A DNA stretch of 64,000 bases, from assembly GCA_045613945.1 (NCBI GenBank), contig JAZLBZ010000002.1:30019-94018 (forward strand), in the 5' to 3' direction. This stretch comes from HGM04593 sp045613945 (GTDB lineage Bacteria; Bacteroidota; Bacteroidia; Bacteroidales; Bacteroidaceae). Under the pieces are notes generated by a model. The model was not told where the DNA came from and did no database searches. It worked only from the letters and a program-made list of their open reading frames with translations. The position numbers and the translations under genes were made by a program. Of this stretch, positions 59,491 through 64,000 are shown one piece after another (position 1 is the first letter of the stretch; each line of letters opens with the position of its first letter).

Positions 59491-61562
59491 AATTTCTGCC
59501 GGGCGTGGGCGAACAGCGTGCCACGCTGCTCAGCAAGGAACTTGGCATTCGTTCCTTGTATGATTTGCTGTACTATTTCCCCTATAAATACATTGACCGC
59601 AGCCGCGTCTTCAAGGTGAGCGAACTTGGCGGGCAGTTGCAGCATGTGCAGTTGCTGGGCGAGATACGCTCATTTGAGGAGATGGGCGAGGGTGCATCGC
59701 GCCGTCTTGTGGCACATTTCACCGACGGGACAGCCTTTGTGGACCTTGTGTGGTTCAGGGGCATAAAATTCGTTAAGAACAGGCTGCAACTGAATAAGAA
59801 GTATGTAGTATTCGGCAAGCCTTCCATGTTCAATGGCAGGGTGAATATCGCTCACCCCGATGTGGATGATGCGTCGTTGCTGAAACTGGACACAATGGGT
59901 CTGCAGCCCTATTATAATACCACTGAGAAGATGAAGCGCAGCGGGTTGAACTCCACTGCAATGCTCAAGCTTGTGCAGAACCTCTTCACGCTGCTTTCGG
60001 AGCCTATCCCCGAGACCTTGTCGGCCGACATCATACAAAAGAACGGCCTTATGTCGCTCGACGATGCCCTGCGCATTGTGCATTTTCCACGTAACCCCAA
60101 GGAACTGCAGCTTGCACAGTACAGGCTCAAGTTCGAGGAACTCTTCTACATCCAGTTGAATATTCTTCATTATGCCAAAGAACGGCAGATGCGCTATGTG
60201 GGGCATCGCTTTACAAAGGTTGGCGATATGTTCAACCGTTTCTACAATGAGCAGTTGCCCTTCCAACTCACCAACGCCCAGAAGAGGGTGGTGAAGGAGA
60301 TACGTGCCGACGTGGGCAGCAGCAGGCAGATGAACCGTCTGCTGCAAGGTGATGTGGGCAGCGGAAAGACACTTGTTGCGCTTATGTCAATGCTGCTGGC
60401 GAAGGATAACGGCTATCAGGCCTGTATGCTTGCCCCGACAGAGATTCTTGCCGAACAGCATTTTGCTACGCTCCGCCGTATGCTGGGAGCGCTGCCTGTG
60501 AGGGTGGAACTGCTCACCGGCAGCACAAAGGCAAAGGAGAGGGCGCCGCTGTTCGAGGCGCTTGAGAATGGCGAGGTTGATATTCTTGTCGGTACTCATG
60601 CTGTGCTCGAGGATAACGTGCTGTTCCACAATCTTGGTCTTGTTGTCATTGACGAGCAGCACCGTTTTGGTGTGGTGCAGCGTGCCAAGATGTGGGCAAA
60701 GAACAACATCCCGCCACACGTTCTTGTGATGACGGCAACGCCAATTCCGCGTACGTTGGCAATGACGCTATATGGCGACCTCGATGTCTCAGTAATCGAT
60801 GAACTGCCGCCGGGACGCAAACCGATAACAACGTCCCACATATTCCGTAATCGTGCCGACAGCCTCTATTCTTTCATACGCTCGCAGATAAATGAGGGAC
60901 GTCAGGCCTATGTTGTCTACCCCCTAATCAGCGAGAGTGAGAAACTCGACCTCAAGAACCTTGAGGATGGCTACAAGCAACTTTGTAATGTGTTCTGTGA
61001 CTACAGGCTTAGCAAGCTGCATGGCAAGATGAAACCAAAGGAAAAGGACGAGGAGATGCGCCGCTTTGCAAGGGGCGAGACCCAGATTCTTGTCTCTACA
61101 ACGGTGATTGAGGTGGGCGTGGACGTGCCTAACGCCTCGGTTATGGTCATTGAGAATGCCGAGCGCTTTGGCCTTTCACAGCTTCACCAGTTGCGTGGCC
61201 GCGTGGGGCGTGGAGCATCGCAGTCATACTGCATCCTGGTTACCGACTATAAGCTCTCCGAGGATACCCGCAAGCGAATGGAGATAATGACATCGAGCAA
61301 CGACGGCTTTGAGATTGCCGAGGCCGACCTTAAATTGCGTGGTCCAGGCGACATGGAGGGCACACAGCAGAGCGGTATCGCTTTCGACCTGAAGATTGCG
61401 AACCTTGCCCGCGACGAGCAGTTGCTCAAGTTCGTGCGCGAGGTGGCGCGTGGTGTGGTAGCTGCCGACCCGCAGTGCGACAGTGCTCTCTATCGAATCG
61501 TGTGGGAGCGTTTGCGCCGAATAAAAAGCATTAATAACCGTAATTGGGGTGCAATCTCATAA
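59463..61562 (+). CDS. recG: ATP-dependent DNA helicase RecG
   Basis: Remodels stalled replication forks and branched DNA. 699 residues from the ATG at 59463, inside the end of ispD, a start that gives the expected MLDITTRDIKFLPGVGEQRA. The wedge OB domain (about 60-165) is followed by the helicase. Walker A is GDVGSGKT near 297, DEQH box IDEQHRFG, TATPIPRTLAMT, TTVIEVGVDVPNASVMVIEN and QLRGRVGRGASQSYCIL. All motifs are intact. Last gene of the pdxJ-recG series. Confidence 0.97.
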   Translation: MLDITTRDIKFLPGVGEQRATLLSKELGIRSLYDLLYYFPYKYIDRSRVFKVSELGGQLQHVQLLGEIRSFEEMGEGASRRLVAHFTDGTAFVDLVWFRGIKFVKNRLQLNKKYVVFGKPSMFNGRVNIAHPDVDDASLLKLDTMGLQPYYNTTEKMKRSGLNSTAMLKLVQNLFTLLSEPIPETLSADIIQKNGLMSLDDALRIVHFPRNPKELQLAQYRLKFEELFYIQLNILHYAKERQMRYVGHRFTKVGDMFNRFYNEQLPFQLTNAQKRVVKEIRADVGSSRQMNRLLQGDVGSGKTLVALMSMLLAKDNGYQACMLAPTEILAEQHFATLRRMLGALPVRVELLTGSTKAKERAPLFEALENGEVDILVGTHAVLEDNVLFHNLGLVVIDEQHRFGVVQRAKMWAKNNIPPHVLVMTATPIPRTLAMTLYGDLDVSVIDELPPGRKPITTSHIFRNRADSLYSFIRSQINEGRQAYVVYPLISESEKLDLKNLEDGYKQLCNVFCDYRLSKLHGKMKPKEKDEEMRRFARGETQILVSTTVIEVGVDVPNASVMVIENAERFGLSQLHQLRGRVGRGASQSYCILVTDYKLSEDTRKRMEIMTSSNDGFEIAEADLKLRGPGDMEGTQQSGIAFDLKIANLARDEQLLKFVREVARGVVAADPQCDSALYRIVWERLRRIKSINNRNWGAIS

Positions 61563-61579
61563 TAAATCCACAAAAAGCC

Positions 61580-61608
61580 TTGTATTTCGTTTATTTTTCG
61601 TACTTTTA
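61580..61608 (+). promoter_or_regulatory. Probable promoter of ndk
   Basis: TTG (61580-61582), 18-nt spacer, TACTTTTA (61601-61608), a 7-of-8 match to TAnnTTTG. The ATG is at 61642. Confidence 0.45.
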
Positions 61609-61641
61609 CGGTAATCCTTGAATTTCAAAACTATACATAAT

Positions 61642-62115
61642 ATGGAAAAGACACTTATTTTAATTAAGCCCAACGCTATCCAGCGCGGAATTATGGGTGA
61701 TATCATAACACGTTTCGAGCGTAAGGGCTTGCGTTTTGCAGGCATGAAGATGCTGTTTATGACCGACGAACTTGTTGCAGAGCACTATGCACACCTTGTA
61801 GAGCGCCCCTTCTTCCCTTATCTCAAGGCCTCTATGCAGGCTTCGCCCCTTATCGCTTGCTGTCTTGAGGGTGCCGAGGCTGTCGAGACAGTTCGCCAGA
61901 TGGTTGGTGTTACAAACTCACGCCGCGCATTGCCTGGTACCATAAGGGGCGATTTCTCGATGAGCGGCGAGCAGAATGTTGTGCATGCATCCGACTCTGT
62001 TGAGAACGCACTTGTTGAGATAAACCGTTTTTTCAAGCCCGAGGAACTGTTCGATTACCAGTCGGCAGTGACATGCTTTGAGTACGGTGGTGAGGAAACC
62101 CTTAAATTCAAATAA
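61642..62115 (+). CDS. ndk: Nucleoside diphosphate kinase
   Basis: Balances NTP pools by moving the terminal phosphate through a phospho-histidine. 157 residues from ATG 61642 (MEKTLILIKPNAIQRGIMGD); a TTG eight codons upstream is in frame but would be non-standard. The catalytic His is H115 in GEQNVVHASDSVENA. Motifs RALPGTIRGDFS and FFKPEELFDY are present. The protein is slightly longer than the usual 140-150 and has an insertion before the PGTIRGD loop. A GTG of the next gene starts 3 bp after its stop. Confidence 0.96.
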   Translation: MEKTLILIKPNAIQRGIMGDIITRFERKGLRFAGMKMLFMTDELVAEHYAHLVERPFFPYLKASMQASPLIACCLEGAEAVETVRQMVGVTNSRRALPGTIRGDFSMSGEQNVVHASDSVENALVEINRFFKPEELFDYQSAVTCFEYGGEETLKFK

Positions 62116-62118
62116 CAG

Positions 62119-62982
62119 GTGAAGGCATTCCTGAGAATATCTAGTGTCGTTTGCCTGCTTGTCCTCTCTCTCTCCGCCAGAGCGCAGGACGCGGATGTTG
62201 AGCCAGTTGCCGTCCACAGCCCTATGGAGTTTGTGGATACAGTGGCGCTGCACGACATGTTGCTGAATGAGGCAAATATCATCCCGTCCGATGATATGTA
62301 CCCGACCTGGACAAATGCTGTTGTGCACTACAACTCCGCTTTGCCCGACTCTTTTATGATAGACTTGCGCAACTTTGTCATGCCCACGCCCAGCACTAAG
62401 GTGACGGATATCTTTGGCTATCGTCCCAGGCGTCGCCGTATGCATAATGGGCTTGATATTAAAGTGCAGACCGGCGATACTATCTATGCCGCTTTTGATG
62501 GCAAAGTGCGCATAACAAACTATCAGCGACGTGGGTACGGGCATTATGTGGTTGTTCGCCACAACAATGGAATTGAGACTCTCTATGCCCACCTCTCCAA
62601 GAAACTGGTGGACCTGAACCAGAATGTAAAGGCCGGTGACCCAATAGGGCTTGGCGGCAATACCGGACGCAGTTCGGGCTCGCACCTTCACTTTGAGACA
62701 ATACTGATGGGCAAGAGCATTGACCCTGCCGCTATGTTCGATTTCAAGAACCAGACAACAACGGGCGAGTATTATATGTATCGCAAGCCCGGCAGCAAGT
62801 ACATGGAGAACGGCAAGGTGAAGATTGCTGGTCCCGAGCCAAAATTCCACAAGGTAAAGAGCGGCGATACCATTGAGAGGATTGCGAGAAAGTATGGCGT
62901 GTCGCAAAGACGCATATTCGAGCTTAACGGCTTGAATGCAAAGTCTATAATACGTCCCGGACAGAGCATACGTTATCAGTAA
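62119..62982 (+). CDS. Exported M23 peptidase with C-terminal LysM domain
   Basis: 287 residues with a GTG start (MKAFLRISSVVCLLVLSLSA signal peptide, cleavage near 22). The LytM/M23 zinc site is complete: H in RRMHNGLDIK with Asp, and HLHFE near 195-199. A LysM peptidoglycan-binding domain closes the protein (FHKVKSGDTIERIARKYGVS, LNGLNAKSIIRPGQSIRY). This suits a peptidoglycan endopeptidase or an activator of amidases at the cell wall. It follows ndk at 3 bp, so probably co-transcribed with it. Confidence 0.93.
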   Translation: MKAFLRISSVVCLLVLSLSARAQDADVEPVAVHSPMEFVDTVALHDMLLNEANIIPSDDMYPTWTNAVVHYNSALPDSFMIDLRNFVMPTPSTKVTDIFGYRPRRRRMHNGLDIKVQTGDTIYAAFDGKVRITNYQRRGYGHYVVVRHNNGIETLYAHLSKKLVDLNQNVKAGDPIGLGGNTGRSSGSHLHFETILMGKSIDPAAMFDFKNQTTTGEYYMYRKPGSKYMENGKVKIAGPEPKFHKVKSGDTIERIARKYGVSQRRIFELNGLNAKSIIRPGQSIRYQ

Positions 62983-62995
62983 TCCTGCAGTTTGT

Positions 62996-63026
62996 TTTGC
63001 AATTTATAATAAAGAGTGTATATTTG
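62996..63026 (+). promoter_or_regulatory. sigma-ABfr-type promoter, first small secreted protein
   Basis: TTTG (62996-62999), 19-nt spacer, TATATTTG (63019-63026). An exact consensus match, giving a leader of about 43 nt to the ATG at 63076. Confidence 0.75.
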
Positions 63027-63075
63027 TGCTGTGGCATATTGCCATTGCGTTGTTAAATGAAATAAAATAGAAGTT

Positions 63076-63453
63076 ATGAAAAAGTTTTTGATGGCTGCTT
63101 TGGCAGTGTTTATGATGGCCGGGACAGCAGTTGCAACAGAGAGAATTGCTGTGGTTGAGAATGGTGTAGTGACAATGGCTTCGGATAATATAGCAGACAA
63201 GATGATTGCTTTGGTTAAGGAGCATACAAAGAAGATTGATGCAGCCCAGACATTGGATGCGTTCAATGCTGCATACGAGGCTTTTCAGCAGGCATTGACT
63301 GAGTTCTCTGAGAAGAATGCTGCCGAAATTGCTGCATTCGACAAGAACATTAGTGCAGATGAGCAGAAGAAGTACGAGACCGAACTTCAAAAAGTCATAA
63401 AACAGCTTGAGAAGACTGTTGAAAAGAAGGCCATGAAGTTCTTGGGCGAATAA
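63076..63453 (+). CDS. Small secreted helical protein, copy 1
   Basis: 125 residues. Signal peptide MKKFLMAALAVFMMAGTAVA, then an all-helical mature part of about 105 residues with heptad-like patterns (MIALVKEHTKKIDAAQTLDA, QKVIKQLEKTVEKKAMKFLG). No Cys after the signal, so not a lipoprotein. It is a paralogue of the gene at 63593: near-identical signal peptides, and D-K-(M/F)-IALVK/IALIK followed by TKKI in both. Function unknown; it resembles uncharacterised small periplasmic proteins of Bacteroidales. Own promoter and terminator. Confidence 0.8.
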   Translation: MKKFLMAALAVFMMAGTAVATERIAVVENGVVTMASDNIADKMIALVKEHTKKIDAAQTLDAFNAAYEAFQQALTEFSEKNAAEIAAFDKNISADEQKKYETELQKVIKQLEKTVEKKAMKFLGE

Positions 63454-63476
63454 TCCAATAAGGAATAGATACCGTG

Positions 63477-63508
63477 AAAAAAAGACCTCGTTGGGGTCTT
63501 TTTTTTAT
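63477..63508 (+). terminator. Rho-independent terminator
   Basis: Stem AAAAAAAGACC / GGTCTTTTTTT around a 7-nt loop, followed by more T. It separates the two paralogous genes. Confidence 0.85.
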
Positions 63509-63516
63509 TTTGTATA

Positions 63517-63546
63517 ATTGGCTGTTGAAAAAATCGTATATATTTG
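63517..63546 (+). promoter_or_regulatory. sigma-ABfr-type promoter, second small secreted protein
   Basis: ATTG (63517-63520), 18-nt spacer, TATATTTG (63539-63546), the same -7 octamer as the promoter of copy 1. The ATG is at 63593. Confidence 0.6.
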
Positions 63547-63592
63547 CGGCGTAACTCATTGATAATAATGTTTAACTAAAAAACACAGGATT

Positions 63593-63979
63593 ATGAAAAG
63601 ATTTTTGATGGCTGCCATTGCTGTTTTTTTGATGGCAGGAACAGCGGTAGCGCAACAGAGCACCGAGGTAAAAAGTAATGTGTCGGTGGCTCAAGAAGAG
63701 AACGTCGTTGACAAGTTTATAGCTTTGATTAAGGGTTATACAAAGAAAATCAATGTAGTTAAGACACCTAATGAGTTGATGGCGGTGGCTGAGCAGTGCG
63801 CCACGGAGATAACGGCATTTGAAGAGAAATATGCCGATGAACTTATGGCACTTGAGGGAACACTCACCGAGGCACAGCAGGCTGCATATGAGAAAAAAAT
63901 AGAGGCTGAAATAGCTGAATTTGAAGCTGCCATAGAGAAAAAGACTGAAGAACTTATTGGGGATTATGAATTTGAATAA
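63593..63979 (+). CDS. Small secreted helical protein, copy 2
   Basis: 128 residues. Signal peptide MKRFLMAAIAVFLMAGTAVA, then a helical acidic mature part (ENVVDKFIALIKGYTKKI, AYEKKIEAEIAEFEAAIEKK) aligned with copy 1. The two have diverged strongly outside the signal and the IAL(V/I)K..TKKI core, so the duplication is old or under loose constraint. No Cys. Function unknown. It ends 21 bp before the window edge; whether further copies follow is not visible. Confidence 0.8.
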   Translation: MKRFLMAAIAVFLMAGTAVAQQSTEVKSNVSVAQEENVVDKFIALIKGYTKKINVVKTPNELMAVAEQCATEITAFEEKYADELMALEGTLTEAQQAAYEKKIEAEIAEFEAAIEKKTEELIGDYEFE

Positions 63980-64000
63980 CGATTGCCACATAAAAAGCAT

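Noticed and set aside
61918..62907. Long minus-strand open frame (329 codons) opposite ndk and the M23 peptidase gene
   Set aside because: Both strands cannot be equally supported. The plus-strand genes have clear catalytic motifs, while this translation shows no family pattern; it reflects codon bias.

Overview
This window is a piece of a Bacteroidales chromosome (Bacteroides/Prevotella-like; I cannot fix the family). Supporting signs are a Bacteroidetes-type division and cell-wall (dcw) cluster, a DUF4835 gene next to coaBC and recN, TilS and RecO of Bacteroidetes type, the FISUMP and T9SS-tail domains, few Shine-Dalgarno sequences, and many promoters of the Bacteroidetes sigma-ABfr form (TTTG, 19-22 nt, TAnnTTTG). 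Nearly all of it is core genome: I see no phage, insertion sequence, CRISPR array or rRNA operon.

Layout. 1-7.7 kb (+): the 3' part of coaBC, fused in frame to a DUF4835 envelope protein, then recN, an rlmB-type rRNA methyltransferase, a TPR protein with a decayed serine-protease domain, and a protein with 13 Sel1 repeats. 7.7-11 kb: tilS (-), tRNA-Cys, a small nitroreductase and a NagX/DUF5009 membrane protein. 11-11.6 kb is non-coding and holds a large imperfect palindrome. 11.6-14.2 kb (-): gyrB, rpsT and tRNA-Glu. 14.3-15.4 kb: recO (+) convergent with yqeY (-). 15.5-30.9 kb (-): an intact dcw cluster transcribed mraZ-rsmH-ftsL-ftsI-murE-mraY-murD-ftsW-murG-murC-ftsQ-ftsA-ftsZ, with TGGGG direct repeats (a probable MraZ operator) inside the mraZ promoter. 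It covers meso-DAP peptidoglycan precursor synthesis, lipid I/II formation and Z-ring assembly.

31-38.6 kb: a secreted M28 peptidase (+), then nhaA, a secreted C1 (bleomycin-hydrolase-like) peptidase and mfd (all -). 38.6-41.5 kb (+): a hotdog thioesterase, a small membrane-anchored protein, an acetyl-CoA hydrolase/CoA-transferase and a TrmH-family methyltransferase. 41.5-50.2 kb: a small hypothetical (-), then (+) an MsbA-like ABC exporter, a LOG-family protein, a PfkB kinase, a very His-rich RND adaptor lipoprotein and a CzcA-type RND pump. Just after the pump, in the same frame, lies an orphan fragment of a FISUMP domain. 50.5-51 kb is non-coding and rich in palindromes and REP-like repeats. 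51-54.3 kb (+): a small secreted protein with a T9SS-like tail and a 969-residue beta-helix protein of the Cthe_2159 type. 54.4-55.3 kb (-): NAD kinase. 55.5-61.6 kb (+): pdxJ, exbB, exbD, tonB-like, DJ-1, ispD and recG. 61.6-64 kb (+): ndk, a LysM/M23 peptidase, and two tandem paralogous small secreted proteins, each with its own promoter.

Most genes are housekeeping. The points most worth following up are the coaBC-DUF4835 fusion, the MraZ operator inside its promoter, the pseudo-protease TPR/Sel1 pair, the His-rich metal pump without an outer-membrane partner, the FISUMP remnant, and the palindromic elements.
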